Shown here: one piece after another, positions 55,112 through 63,454 of the stretch
Numbering within the stretch: the stretch's first letter is position 1
Layout: each line of letters starts with the position of its first letter
Notes under the pieces: model-generated
What the model saw: only the letters and a program-made list of their open reading frames with translations
Databases searched by the model: none
Told to the model about the DNA's origin: nothing
Assembly: GCF_900177275.1 (NCBI RefSeq)
Contig: NZ_FXAG01000008.1
Span: 1 to 64,000, forward strand
Source of the DNA: Pseudogulbenkiania subflava DSM 22618
GTDB taxonomy: Bacteria > Pseudomonadota > Gammaproteobacteria > Burkholderiales > Chromobacteriaceae
DNA length: 64,000 nucleotides
Direction: 5' to 3'
Position numbers and translations under genes: made by a program

Positions 55112-56545
55112 CTAGCTTCCCTTTTTATTGATCAGTATTTGCTGCACCTTGAGGATATTCAAGGCCTGGCCCAGCTGGTAATCGGCTTTCGGGTTCGGCT
55201 CGCGCGACGACGATTCGTCGGGCGCGTCCTTGCCGTTGTCCGGCGTGGGCTGTGCCGGCACGGCCGGTTTGATCGCCGGGCGCTTGAGCACCGGCTTGGC
55301 CGGGGCCTTGTCGTCACCGTTGGGGTTGGCCAAGTGGTTTTCCAGGTCGGCCTCGCGCACGCGCAACGTTTGCTGATCGCTGGCGTTGAGCGTGCCGTCT
55401 TCCACCACCACGTCAGGTTCGATGCCCTTGGCCTGGATCGAGCGGCCGTTCGGCGTGAAGTAGCGCGCGGTGGTGAGCTTGATGCCACCGGAGTTGCCCA
55501 GTGGCAGCACCGACTGCACCGAACCCTTGCCGAAGGTCTGGGTGCCGACCACGACGGCGCGCTTGTGATCCTGCAGCGCGCCGGCGACGATTTCCGAAGC
55601 CGAGGCCGAACCGCCGTTGACCAGCACCACCATCGGGATGTTCTTGATGCCGGCCGGCAGCTTGGCCAGCGGGTCGGCACCGCCGCGGGCGTAGTTCTGT
55701 ACCTTGGCGGTCAGGTGCATCTTGGAGTCTTCGGCGCGGCCTTCGGTGTACACCACCAGGGCATCCTTGGGCAGGAAGGCGGCGGAGACGCCGACGGCGC
55801 CGTTGAGCAGGCCGCCCGGGTCGTCGCGCAGGTCGAGGATCACCCCCTTGAGCGGGGTCTTGTTGTCTTTGTACAGCGTCTGCAGGGCCTGGGCCAGGTT
55901 TTCCACCGTGTGTTCCTGGAACTGGGTGACGCGTACGTAGCCGTAATCCTGCTCCAGCAACTTGAATTTCACGCTCTTGGTCTTGATCACGGCGCGCACC
56001 AGGGTGATCACGCGCGGCTTGGCCTCGCTTTTGCGGGCGATGGTCAGGGTGACCTTGGTGCCGGGCTTGCCGCGCATGCGCTTGACGGCGTCGTTGAGGC
56101 TCAGGCCGCGCACCGGGGTGTCGTCGATCTTGATGATGAGGTCGCCGCTCTTGACGCCGGCCTTCTGCGCCGGGGTGTCCTCGATCGGGGCGACGACCTT
56201 GACCAGGCCGTCTTCTGCACCGATCTCGATGCCGAGGCCGCCGAATTCGCCCTGAGTGCCTTCGCGCATTTCCTTGAAGGCCTCGGGGTCCATGTAGTCG
56301 GAGTGCGGATCGAGGCCGGTCAGCATGCCCTTGATCGCCTCGTTGATCAGCTTCTTGTCTTCTACCGGCTCGACGTAGTCCTGCTTGATGCGGCCGAAGA
56401 CTTCGGCGAAGGTGCGCAACTCGTTGAGCGGCAGCGGCGAGCTGGCTTCCTTGTCGGCGAACGCCTGCAGGCTCAGGGTCAAGGCGCCGCCTGCCAGTGC
56501 CCCGGCGGTGAGCAGGGCCAGTTTCTTCATGCGTGGACTCGTCAT
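55112..56545 (-). CDS. ctpA: carboxyl-terminal processing protease (S41)
   Basis: 477 residues. A signal-anchor or signal peptide (KKLALLTAGALAGGALTLSLQAFA) is followed by a PDZ domain (about 95-175, FGGLGIEIGAEDGLVKVVAPIEDTPAQKAGVKSGD region) and the tail-specific protease domain with the catalytic Ser in NGGSASASEIVAGAL and the Lys in GTQTFGKGSVQ. A long Pro/Lys-rich tail (about 395-450) is an extension. Start could be 56530 (MKKLAL). Third gene of gpmI-envC-ctpA. Confidence 0.93.
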   Translation of the reverse strand: MTSPRMKKLALLTAGALAGGALTLSLQAFADKEASSPLPLNELRTFAEVFGRIKQDYVEPVEDKKLINEAIKGMLTGLDPHSDYMDPEAFKEMREGTQGEFGGLGIEIGAEDGLVKVVAPIEDTPAQKAGVKSGDLIIKIDDTPVRGLSLNDAVKRMRGKPGTKVTLTIARKSEAKPRVITLVRAVIKTKSVKFKLLEQDYGYVRVTQFQEHTVENLAQALQTLYKDNKTPLKGVILDLRDDPGGLLNGAVGVSAAFLPKDALVVYTEGRAEDSKMHLTAKVQNYARGGADPLAKLPAGIKNIPMVVLVNGGSASASEIVAGALQDHKRAVVVGTQTFGKGSVQSVLPLGNSGGIKLTTARYFTPNGRSIQAKGIEPDVVVEDGTLNASDQQTLRVREADLENHLANPNGDDKAPAKPVLKRPAIKPAVPAQPTPDNGKDAPDESSSREPNPKADYQLGQALNILKVQQILINKKGS

Positions 56546-56563
56546 AGTGTCTGTGTATTCCCG

Positions 56564-57877
56564 TTAAGGTGCCCAGCTTTGCGGGTTGACCGGGCGACCC
56601 ATGTAGCGGATTTCAAAGTACAGCCCCGCCTCGCCGCTGTCCAGTGTGCCGGTGCTGCCGAGCTGCTCGCCGGCCTTCACGCGTTCGCCGCTGCTGCGGC
56701 TCATGGCGGACAGCCCGGTGTAGACGGTGAGGTAGTTGCCGCCGTGGTCGACGATCACGGCGTTGCCGAAGCCGCGCAGCGAGTCGGCGTAGACCACCTG
56801 GCCGTCGGCGACGACACGCACCGGCTGGCCCGGCGAGGCGCTGATGAACAGCCCCTTCCAGGTGGTGCCTTCGGCGCGCCGGGTGCCGAAGCGACCGGCG
56901 ATGCTGCCGGAGACCGGCAGGCGCATGCGGCCCTGCAGGCTCTTGAAGGCCTTGCCGGCGCTGCTGGTGTCGGCTATCCCTTCGACCGCCGGTTCCGGCT
57001 CCGGTTTCACCGGCTTGGCCGCTTCCTTGGGCGCCGGCTTGCCGTGGCGTCGTGCTTCGGCGGCAAGCTGGCGCTGCCGTTCGGCCGCCTTGCGGGCTTT
57101 TTCTTGCTGCGCCTGGCGGGCTTCGGCCAACTTGCGGGCTTCTTCGCGGCGGCGGCGTTCGATTTCGCGGTTGATCTGCTCGATCAGGCTGCTCAGGCGC
57201 TGCTGGTCTTCCTGCAGCTTGACCAGCTTGCCCTGGCGCTCGCGGATTTCGCTGGCCAGTGCCGCCAGTTTCTGCTGGTGCGCCTCGCGGTTTTGCTCGA
57301 TGCGGCCCTTTTCCTGTGCTTTCTGGCTCGACAGGCTGTTGATGCGGGTCAGCTCCTGCTCCAGCTGGAACGACATCGCTTCCAGGTCGCCCTGCCGGGC
57401 GATCAGGTCGCCGACCAACTGCTGCTGGGCGCGGGCGATATAGGTGTAGTAGGTGAGGTCGCGCGAGGTCTGGTTGGGGTCGCCGGCGTTGAGCATCAGG
57501 CGCATGGCGTCGTGGCGGCTGGCCTGGTACTGGCGGCTCAGCACGTGGGCCACCCGTTTGCGCGCGCCTTTGAGCTGGTTCTGCGACGCTTCGATCTGGG
57601 CGTGCAGTTCGGCCAGTTGCTGCGCCGAGCTGCTTTGCTTCTGTTCCAGCGTGGCCAGCGACTTGCTGGTCTGCTGCAGCGCCTGTTCGCTGGCCTGGAT
57701 GGCGCTCTGCGCCTCCTGCTTCACCGCCTGTTTCTGGGCGATGTCCTTCTTGAGGCTGTCGATTTCCTGGCGGACCTGCTGCAGGTCCTGCTGGTGCGGG
57801 GCGACGGACAGGGGCGCGGCGGCAGGGGCCGCCAGCGCGGCCCCTGCCAGCAGGGAGAGCAACAGGAATGGCTTCAC
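56564..57877 (-). CDS. envC: murein hydrolase activator EnvC (degenerate LytM)
   Basis: A 437-residue periplasmic protein with a signal peptide (MKPFLLLSLLAGAALA), a long coiled coil (about 30-250) and a C-terminal LytM/peptidase M23 domain (about 315-437). The zinc ligands of active M23 enzymes are missing: the HxxxD site reads TTWKGLFIS and the last HxH reads GLYFEIR. This matches E. coli EnvC, which activates AmiA/AmiB instead of cutting peptidoglycan itself. GTG start at 57877 overlaps the gpmI stop (GTGA). Confidence 0.92.
   Translation of the reverse strand: MKPFLLLSLLAGAALAAPAAAPLSVAPHQQDLQQVRQEIDSLKKDIAQKQAVKQEAQSAIQASEQALQQTSKSLATLEQKQSSSAQQLAELHAQIEASQNQLKGARKRVAHVLSRQYQASRHDAMRLMLNAGDPNQTSRDLTYYTYIARAQQQLVGDLIARQGDLEAMSFQLEQELTRINSLSSQKAQEKGRIEQNREAHQQKLAALASEIRERQGKLVKLQEDQQRLSSLIEQINREIERRRREEARKLAEARQAQQEKARKAAERQRQLAAEARRHGKPAPKEAAKPVKPEPEPAVEGIADTSSAGKAFKSLQGRMRLPVSGSIAGRFGTRRAEGTTWKGLFISASPGQPVRVVADGQVVYADSLRGFGNAVIVDHGGNYLTVYTGLSAMSRSSGERVKAGEQLGSTGTLDSGEAGLYFEIRYMGRPVNPQSWAP
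57121..57131 (-). repeat. GTTGGCCGAAG motif (in envC)
   Basis: Exact 11-mer, sense to envC, encoding Lys-Leu-Ala-Glu in the charged coiled-coil part. Confidence 0.75.
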
Positions 57878-59394
57878 TGGAGGTCGATCAGCGATTCGCC
57901 GCTCATTTCGGCGGGTTTGTCCAGGCCCATCATCGCCAGCAGCGACGGTGCGATGTCCTTCAGCGCGCCGCCGGCGCGGATGCGGGCGGGGCGGCCGATG
58001 TAGAGGAAGGGCACCGGGTTGGTGGTGTGCTGGGTATGCGGCTGGTCGTGCATGTTGTCGAACATGCTCTCGCAGTTGCCGTGGTCGGCGGTGATCAAGA
58101 CTTCGCCGCCGGCCGCGCGCATCGCCTCGACGCAGCGCGCCATGCAGACGTCCAGCGCCTCCACCGCCTTGACCGCGGCAGCGAAGTTGCCGGTGTGGCC
58201 GACCATGTCGCAATTGGCGTAGTTGCAGATGATGGCGTGGTACTGGCCGGAGCGGATCGCTTCGACGATCTTGTCGGTGACTTCCGGTGCGTTCATTTCC
58301 GGCTGCAGGTCGTAGGTGGCGACCTTGGGCGAGGGCACCAGGATGCGGTCTTCACCGGGGTAGACCTGTTCTTCGCCGCCGTTGAAGAAGTAGGTGACGT
58401 GCGGGTACTTCTCGGTCTCGGCGATGCGCAGCTGCTTCAGCCCGAGGCCGGCCAGGTACTCGCCCAGGCCGTTGCGGATCTTCTGCGGGGCGTAGGCCAC
58501 CGGGTTGGTATAGGCCTCGCCGTAGGAGGTCAGCGTGGCGAAGTAGCCGAGCTTGGGCTGGCGTGCGGCAAAGCCGTCGAAGGCTGGATCCGTCAGCGCG
58601 GTGGTGAGCTGGCGGGCACGGTCGGCGCGGTAGTTCATGAACAGCACCACGTCGCCGTCCTGCATCGCGGTTTTTTCGCCGATGGCGGTGGCGGCGACGA
58701 ACTCGTCGTTCTCGTTGCGGGCGTAGGCGGCGGCCAGCGCGGAGAGGCCGCTGTCGGCGTGGTGCAGGCCTTCGCCTTCGACCAGCAGGCGGTAGGCCGG
58801 CTCGACGCGCTCCCAGCGCTTGTCGCGGTCCATCGCCCAGTAGCGGCCGGTCACCGACACCAGGCGCGCGCCGGGGCATTCCGCCAGTACGGCGTCGAGG
58901 CGCTTGAGGTAGGTTTCGGCGCTACGCGGCGGGGTGTCGCGGCCGTCGAGGAAGGCGTGCACGTAGATGTGTGCCACGCCGGCGGCGTGGGCGGCGCGAA
59001 TCAGGGCGTGGATATGGTTCTCGTGGGCGTGCACGCCGCCGTCGGAAAGCAGGCCCAGCACGTGCAGCGCGCTGCCCTTGGCATGGGTGAAGGCGTCGGT
59101 CAGCACCGGGTTGCTGGCAAAGCGGTCATCCTCGATGTCGCAGTCGATGCGGCTGATGTCCTGCTGCACCACGCGGCCGGCGCCGATGTTCAGGTGGCCG
59201 ACCTCGGAGTTGCCGAACTGGCCGCCGGGCAGGCCGACGAAGCCTTCGGAGGCGTCGATGGTGCCGTAGGCGTACTGCTGGCGCAGGGCGTCCCAGGCCG
59301 GGGTGTGGGCGTGCAGGATGGCGTTGTCGTCGCCGTCCAGGCGATGGCCGAAGCCGTCCATGATCAGGAGGAGTACCGGTTTGAGTGCGTTCAT
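57874..59394 (-). CDS. gpmI: 2,3-bisphosphoglycerate-independent phosphoglycerate mutase
   Basis: A 506-residue manganese enzyme converting 3- and 2-phosphoglycerate in glycolysis. LLIMDGFGHRL has the first metal Asp, the catalytic serine lies in FGNSEVGHLNIGAGR near 63, and CNYANCDMVGHTGNF near 392 and ITADHGNCE near 435 hold other metal ligands. The gene is the promoter-proximal member of gpmI-envC-ctpA, an order widely shared by Proteobacteria. Confidence 0.97.
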   Translation of the reverse strand: MNALKPVLLLIMDGFGHRLDGDDNAILHAHTPAWDALRQQYAYGTIDASEGFVGLPGGQFGNSEVGHLNIGAGRVVQQDISRIDCDIEDDRFASNPVLTDAFTHAKGSALHVLGLLSDGGVHAHENHIHALIRAAHAAGVAHIYVHAFLDGRDTPPRSAETYLKRLDAVLAECPGARLVSVTGRYWAMDRDKRWERVEPAYRLLVEGEGLHHADSGLSALAAAYARNENDEFVAATAIGEKTAMQDGDVVLFMNYRADRARQLTTALTDPAFDGFAARQPKLGYFATLTSYGEAYTNPVAYAPQKIRNGLGEYLAGLGLKQLRIAETEKYPHVTYFFNGGEEQVYPGEDRILVPSPKVATYDLQPEMNAPEVTDKIVEAIRSGQYHAIICNYANCDMVGHTGNFAAAVKAVEALDVCMARCVEAMRAAGGEVLITADHGNCESMFDNMHDQPHTQHTTNPVPFLYIGRPARIRAGGALKDIAPSLLAMMGLDKPAEMSGESLIDLQ

Positions 59395-59496
59395 GTGGGC
59401 GCGCGATCCAGAATATTAGGGATTCTTGATGGGGTTTGAACAGCTTGGGTAGTATTGTAACGCAATCAGACTGATAACAGATTCACGGAGACTCCC

Positions 59497-59793
59497 TTGC
59501 TGTTCAACGACAACCAGATCGAACAGACCTCGCGCGCAATGAAGGCCATGTCGCATCCGCTACGCCTCAAGATCATCGCGGTGCTGGGTGACGGCGAAAT
59601 CAGCGTGCAGGACATTGTCGACCGGGTCGGCACCTCGCAGAGCAATATCTCGCAGCACCTGGCCATCATGCGCGACAAGGGGGTGCTGCGCACGCGCAAG
59701 GACGCCAACCGGGTGTACTACCGTGTCGGCGACCTGCGCACGCTGGAGGTACTGAGCCGGATGCGCGAGGTGTTCGGCGGCTTCGGCGACTGA
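59497..59793 (+). CDS. ArsR-family transcriptional regulator
   Basis: A 98-residue winged-helix repressor. SRAMKAMSHPLRLKIIAVLGDGEISVQDIVDRVGTSQSNISQHLAIMRDKG is the full ArsR/SmtB fold with the recognition helix at SQSNISQHLAIM. No cysteine is present, so it does not sense arsenic or a thiol-bound metal in the classic manner. TTG start with GGAG six bases upstream (59487-59490). It stands alone; its target may be itself or an unlinked gene. Confidence 0.88.
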   Translation: MLFNDNQIEQTSRAMKAMSHPLRLKIIAVLGDGEISVQDIVDRVGTSQSNISQHLAIMRDKGVLRTRKDANRVYYRVGDLRTLEVLSRMREVFGGFGD

Positions 59794-59982
59794 GGCTCGC
59801 AGCCCCCACGGCTGATTCTCCGGCCCCGGCGTCGGTCTTATCTCTAGCCTAGCGAGGCGCTCTTGCCGGGTAAGGGGGCGGCGATTGGGAATCGATGGGC
59901 AGGCGGTGGAATCAAACCCCTGGGGGCGAGACCGGGGCCTGTAGCAACGTATCAGAGTGCTTTAGTTTGCAGCCCGAGACTG

Positions 59983-60441
59983 TCAGCGACGGTCTTTTTT
60001 GCGTCTGACGTACAGCGTCTTGTGCACCTTGGCCACCACGTCTCCGCCGTGGTCGACGACGTCCACCGTCAGTTCGGGCAGGTATTTCTCGCCGCCGGCG
60101 GTGTGATGGCGGATTTCGGCCAGTTGGACCTCGTCCAGGCGGAAGCGTGCGCTGACCCGCCCGCGCCCCGGCTTGAGGTAGTCGATGCGGCCGGCACGGT
60201 CCCACACGTAGTAATCGCGCCCGAGGCAGTTCATCAGCATCAGCATGAAGAACGGGTCGGTCATGGCGTACAGGCTGCCGCCGAAGTGCACGCCGACGTA
60301 GTTGCGGTTGGTGAGCCCGAGGCGCAGGCTGACGTCGACTTCGCGCCAGTCGGGCGCGATGCGGCTGACGCGGATGCCGGCGCCGAGAAACGGTGGCCAA
60401 AGATTAATGATGGCCTTGACCAGGCGGGGAGAGGCTTTCAT
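59983..60441 (-). CDS. DUF4442 hotdog-fold thioesterase-like protein
   Basis: A 152-residue protein of the DUF4442/YiiD-C type. INLWPPFLGAGIRVSRIAPDWREVDVSLRLGLTNRNYVGVHFGGSLYAMTDPFFMLMLM describes the N-terminal half (positions 18-80); the HFGGSLYAMTD segment resembles the helix of acyl-CoA thioesterases. The start at ATG 60441 is preferred to a TTG at 60456. A perfect 16-bp palindrome resembling a PsrA site lies 8 bp upstream, in keeping with fatty-acid control. Confidence 0.82.
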   Translation of the reverse strand: MKASPRLVKAIINLWPPFLGAGIRVSRIAPDWREVDVSLRLGLTNRNYVGVHFGGSLYAMTDPFFMLMLMNCLGRDYYVWDRAGRIDYLKPGRGRVSARFRLDEVQLAEIRHHTAGGEKYLPELTVDVVDHGGDVVAKVHKTLYVRRKKDRR

Positions 60442-60448
60442 GGCGATC

Positions 60449-60464
60449 TCAAACAATTGTTTGA
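60449..60464 (-). promoter_or_regulatory. PsrA/TetR-like palindromic operator
   Basis: TCAAACAATTGTTTGA is a perfect 16-bp palindrome. It fits the CAAAC-N4-GTTTG pattern described for the fatty-acid-responsive TetR repressor PsrA. It ends 8 bp before the DUF4442 start codon. Confidence 0.65.
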
Positions 60465-60517
60465 ATTAACGCATGCTCTCCCTTCCGCTTTCCCCTTGTC
60501 AAGCTCAGAAACTGCTC

Positions 60518-60672
60518 AGGATCTGTCGCGAGCGGCCCTCAGCGGGGTGAAGAGCAGCACAGAAACCGGAATGTACTGGAGTACATGAGGATTTCTGATC
60601 GCTGAGCGAATCAATAGATTCGCACGTAGTGCATATGAGCCCCGATCAGGGACGCGTAGCAAGATCATGAAT
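60518..60672. repeat. dispersed structured repeat, copy C (best-preserved)
   Basis: GATCTGTCGCGAGCGGCC, AGCGGGGT, GAAACCGGA (60562-60570), stem ATGTACT-GG-AGTACAT (60571-60586), GAGGATTTC closing the outer stem with GAAAC, then GCACGTAGTGCAT, and the tail CAGGGACGCGTAGCAAGAT (60647-60665). It sits between the 3' end of xseA and the DUF4442 gene. Confidence 0.8.
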
Positions 60673-60678
60673 AGTTTC

Positions 60679-62034
60679 TCAGAACGGCAGCTCCGGCTGG
60701 GCTCCTGCCGGATGTTCGATGATGGCCTCGGTACGGCCTTCGGCCAACTGCAGCGTCACGCGCTCGCGGTTGAGCAGCTCCAGCGGCGAACGCACGGCGC
60801 GTCCGTCGGCCTTCTGCACGATGGCGTAGCCGCGCTGCAGCACCGCCTGCGGATTCATCGCCTCCAGCGTGCCGGCCAGACGCACCAGCGTCAGGCGGCG
60901 CCGGTTGAGCCCGTTGTCGCCGGCGCGGTGCAGCGCCTCGCTCAGCCGGTCGAGCCGCTGCACGTGCTGCGCCAGGTCCGGGCGGTGGCGGCCGAGCCGG
61001 CTCTCGGCCAGCTGCAGGCGCCAGCGGCGCTGCTCGAACAGCCCCTGCAATTGCCGGCGCAGGCGTTCTTCGGCCAACCGCAGCGTCTCGCGCTGACGCC
61101 GCAGGTGTTCGCCGGGGTGCTTGAGCCGGCGCGACAGGAAGTCGAGCCGCTGGGCCTTGTCGGTCAGCAGCCGGCCCAGTGCGCGCGCCAGATGGCGCCG
61201 CGCCAGTTCGACCTGGCCCTGCAGGTGCTCGCGGCTGGGCGACACCAGTTCGGCGGCGGCGGTCGGCGTCGGCGCACGGCGGTCGGCGACGAAATCGCAG
61301 ATGGTGAAGTCGGTCTCGTGGCCGACGCCGCTGACCACCGGAATCGGGCAGGCGGCGACGGCGCGCGCCACCACCTCCTCGTTGAACGACCACAGGTCCT
61401 CGATGCTGCCGCCGCCGCGACAGACGATCAGCACCTCGACCTCGCGTCGCTCACCGGCCCGCTGGATGGCGGCGGCCAGCTGTTCGGCCGAGCCCTGGCC
61501 CTGCACCTGCGCCGGGTAGAGGATGACCGGGATGCTCGGCATGCGCCGGCGCAGCGTGGTGACCACGTCGCGCAGCGCGGCGGCGGCCGGCGAGGTGACG
61601 ATGCCGATGGCGGCCGGATGCGCCGGGATCGGCCGCTTGCGCGCGGCGTCGAACAGCCCTTCCGCCGTCAGCTTCTGCTTCAGCTTCTCGTAGGCCTCGA
61701 ACAACCGGCCCAGCCCGGCCGAGCGCATGCTGTCGACGTTGATCTGGTACTCGCCGCGCGCCTCGTACAGTGTCACCAGCCCCTTCAGCTCGACCTGCAT
61801 GCCCTCGCCGGGGCGAAAGCCCAGGCCGGCCAGTTTGTGGCGGAACATCACGCAACGGATCTGCGCGCTGCCGTCCTTCAACAGGAAATAGGCGTGGCCC
61901 GAGGCGGCCAGCGTCAGATTGGAAATCTCGCCGCCGATCCACAGCGCCGGCAGGCCGCTTTCCAGCAGGTCGCGTGCCATGCGGTTGAGTGCGGAGACGC
62001 TGATGACGTCGTTATGGGTTTGATCGAAAATCAT
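60679..62034 (-). CDS. xseA: exodeoxyribonuclease VII large subunit
   Basis: A 451-residue nuclease subunit that degrades single-stranded DNA with XseB. The N-terminal OB fold covers about 15-105 (LWIGGEISNLTLAASGHAYFLLKD). The catalytic core has GIVTSPAAAALRDVV, CRGGGSIEDLWSFNEE and SGVGHETDFTICDFVADRRAPTPTAAAE, and a coiled-coil region (about 270-390) follows. ATG at 62034 is chosen; a GTG at 62052 is in frame. Two GTTGGCCGAAG copies lie in its 3' half. Confidence 0.96.
   Translation of the reverse strand: MIFDQTHNDVISVSALNRMARDLLESGLPALWIGGEISNLTLAASGHAYFLLKDGSAQIRCVMFRHKLAGLGFRPGEGMQVELKGLVTLYEARGEYQINVDSMRSAGLGRLFEAYEKLKQKLTAEGLFDAARKRPIPAHPAAIGIVTSPAAAALRDVVTTLRRRMPSIPVILYPAQVQGQGSAEQLAAAIQRAGERREVEVLIVCRGGGSIEDLWSFNEEVVARAVAACPIPVVSGVGHETDFTICDFVADRRAPTPTAAAELVSPSREHLQGQVELARRHLARALGRLLTDKAQRLDFLSRRLKHPGEHLRRQRETLRLAEERLRRQLQGLFEQRRWRLQLAESRLGRHRPDLAQHVQRLDRLSEALHRAGDNGLNRRRLTLVRLAGTLEAMNPQAVLQRGYAIVQKADGRAVRSPLELLNRERVTLQLAEGRTEAIIEHPAGAQPELPF
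60738..60748 (-). repeat. GTTGGCCGAAG motif (in xseA)
   Basis: Exact 11-mer near the xseA 3' end, encoding Gln-Leu-Ala-Glu. Confidence 0.75.
61068..61078 (-). repeat. GTTGGCCGAAG motif (in xseA)
   Basis: Exact 11-mer, encoding Arg-Leu-Ala-Glu in the coiled-coil segment of xseA. Confidence 0.75.
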
Positions 62035-62393
62035 GGTTGTCAAGTCATCCACAGCAAAAAAAGTCCCGTGCCGGGGAGCGGGGAAAACGGGCCGCGCAAG
62101 TGGCGCCGGAGCGCGGGTTGCGGGATGTTTTCAATGTAATCAATGGGTTAGCGGTTTTGCTCAATGCGTGGGCGAGAGCGGGGGGAGCCTTGTCTGGCAA
62201 CCGTTCCGGCCGCTTTTCCCGGGCTTGTCCACAATTTTATCCACAGCTTTTGTGGATGATCGGGAAATCCCCTTATAAATTCATGGTTTAGCCGATTCTC
62301 TTGGAACCGCATGGCAACTGCTGCCGAGCGGTTGCCGAACCCCGGGCAAACCGGCTACAGTCTACCGTTTGTGATACGTCTTGGAGAATGCCT
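62035..62393. other. xseA-exbB divergent gap with DnaA-type boxes
   Basis: 359 bases without a gene. TCATCCACA (62045-62053), TTGTCCACA (62225-62233), consensus TTATCCACA (62237-62245) and its inverted relative TGTGGATGA (62251-62259) cluster here, next to the AT-rich CCTTATAAATTCATG. Could be a DnaA-regulated promoter or a DnaA-titrating site. Confidence 0.55.
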
Positions 62394-63017
62394 GTGGGGT
62401 CCATCATCGAAGCGGCAGGCTGGCCCATCTGGGCCATTATCGTCGCCTCTGTCATCTCGCTGACCATCATTTTCGAGCGTTTTTTCAGCTTGCGTCAGTC
62501 GCTGGTGGCGCCGCAGGGACTGCTGGGGCAGGCCTTGCAGGAGTATCGTCGCGCCGGCGCGACGCAGGAGTTGCTGCAGTTGCTGAGCCAGCATTCGCCG
62601 CTGGGGCGGCTGTTCGCCGCCGGGCTGCGCAACGCCGATGCCAGCCGTGAGGTCATGAAAGAGTCGATCGAGGACGAGGGCCGCCTGGTGGCGCACCAAC
62701 TGGAACGCTACCTCACCACGCTCGGCACCATCGCCGCCATGGCGCCGCTGCTGGGGCTGCTGGGCACGGTGATCGGCATGATCGAGATCTTCGGTTCGCA
62801 GGCGCCGTCCGGCACCAATCCCACCGAACTGGCGCACGGCATTTCCGTGGCACTCTACAACACCGCGTTCGGCCTGATCGTAGCGATCCCCAGCATGATG
62901 TTCTACCGCCATTTCCGCGCCCAGGTCGACGCCCTGCTGGTCGACATGGAATCGCAGGCGGTGAAACTGGTGGAAGTGCTGCACGGCGAGCGCAAGAACG
63001 GCAACGGCAACCACTGA
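62394..63017 (+). CDS. exbB: ExbB/TolQ-family proton channel protein
   Basis: About 207 residues with three transmembrane helices: near 5-25 (AAGWPIWAIIVASVISLTIIF), about 108-140 (LTTLGTIAAMAPLLGLLGTVIGMIEIF) and about 150-180 (SVALYNTAFGLIVAIPSMMF). With ExbD it uses proton flow to energise outer-membrane transport or Tol-type functions. GTG at 62394 has GGAG 7 bp upstream and gives the family N-terminus GSIIEAAGWPIW; ATG 62388 is almost against the RBS. Starts the exbB-exbD-lpxK operon. Confidence 0.92.
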   Translation: MGSIIEAAGWPIWAIIVASVISLTIIFERFFSLRQSLVAPQGLLGQALQEYRRAGATQELLQLLSQHSPLGRLFAAGLRNADASREVMKESIEDEGRLVAHQLERYLTTLGTIAAMAPLLGLLGTVIGMIEIFGSQAPSGTNPTELAHGISVALYNTAFGLIVAIPSMMFYRHFRAQVDALLVDMESQAVKLVEVLHGERKNGNGNH

Positions 63018-63025
63018 GGCGCGGC

Positions 63026-63454
63026 ATGAACTTTCAACGTGGCCGGCACCGGGAAGAACCGGAAATCAACTTCATCCCTCTGATCGACCTGCTGCTGGTG
63101 ATCCTGATCTTCCTGATGGTCACCACCACCTATTCGCGCTATTCCGAGCTGAAGATCAACCTGCCGGCAGCGCAGGGCACGGCGCAGGCGGAAAAGAGCA
63201 ACGAGATCGACGTGGCGGTGTCACCCGCCGGCGAGATGATGGTGGGCGAGGTCAAGCTGCCGGCCGGTGATCGTGACGGCCTGGTGGCGCGCCTGAAGGA
63301 CCTGGCCGCCGGCAAGCACGGCGCGGTGGTGGTGATCAACGCTGATGCCAAGGCCAGCCACCAGTCGGTGGTGGGGGTGATGGAGGCGGCGCGGCTGGCC
63401 GGGCTGACCCAACTGACCTTCGCCACGCAACTCCCTTCCGACGCTCGGCCGTGA
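63026..63454 (+). CDS. exbD: ExbD/TolR-family protein
   Basis: A 142-residue partner of ExbB. A short cytoplasmic N-terminus (MNFQRGRHREEPEINF) leads into one transmembrane helix (IPLIDLLLVILIFLMVTTTY, with the proton-carrying Asp), and a periplasmic domain follows (AVVVINADAKASHQSVVGVMEAARLAG). Its stop overlaps the lpxK GTG start. Confidence 0.93.
   Translation: MNFQRGRHREEPEINFIPLIDLLLVILIFLMVTTTYSRYSELKINLPAAQGTAQAEKSNEIDVAVSPAGEMMVGEVKLPAGDRDGLVARLKDLAAGKHGAVVVINADAKASHQSVVGVMEAARLAGLTQLTFATQLPSDARP

Noticed and set aside
56564-57877. Active M23 endopeptidase
   Set aside because: Zinc ligands are missing (TTWKGLFIS and GLYFEIR), which fits an EnvC-type activator.
54890-58003. A 1037-codon open frame on the plus strand opposite ctpA and envC
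   Set aside because: It is a mirror of strong GC-rich codon bias in the minus-strand genes. The protein is low-complexity and has no recognisable domain, and the minus-strand genes are clear family members.
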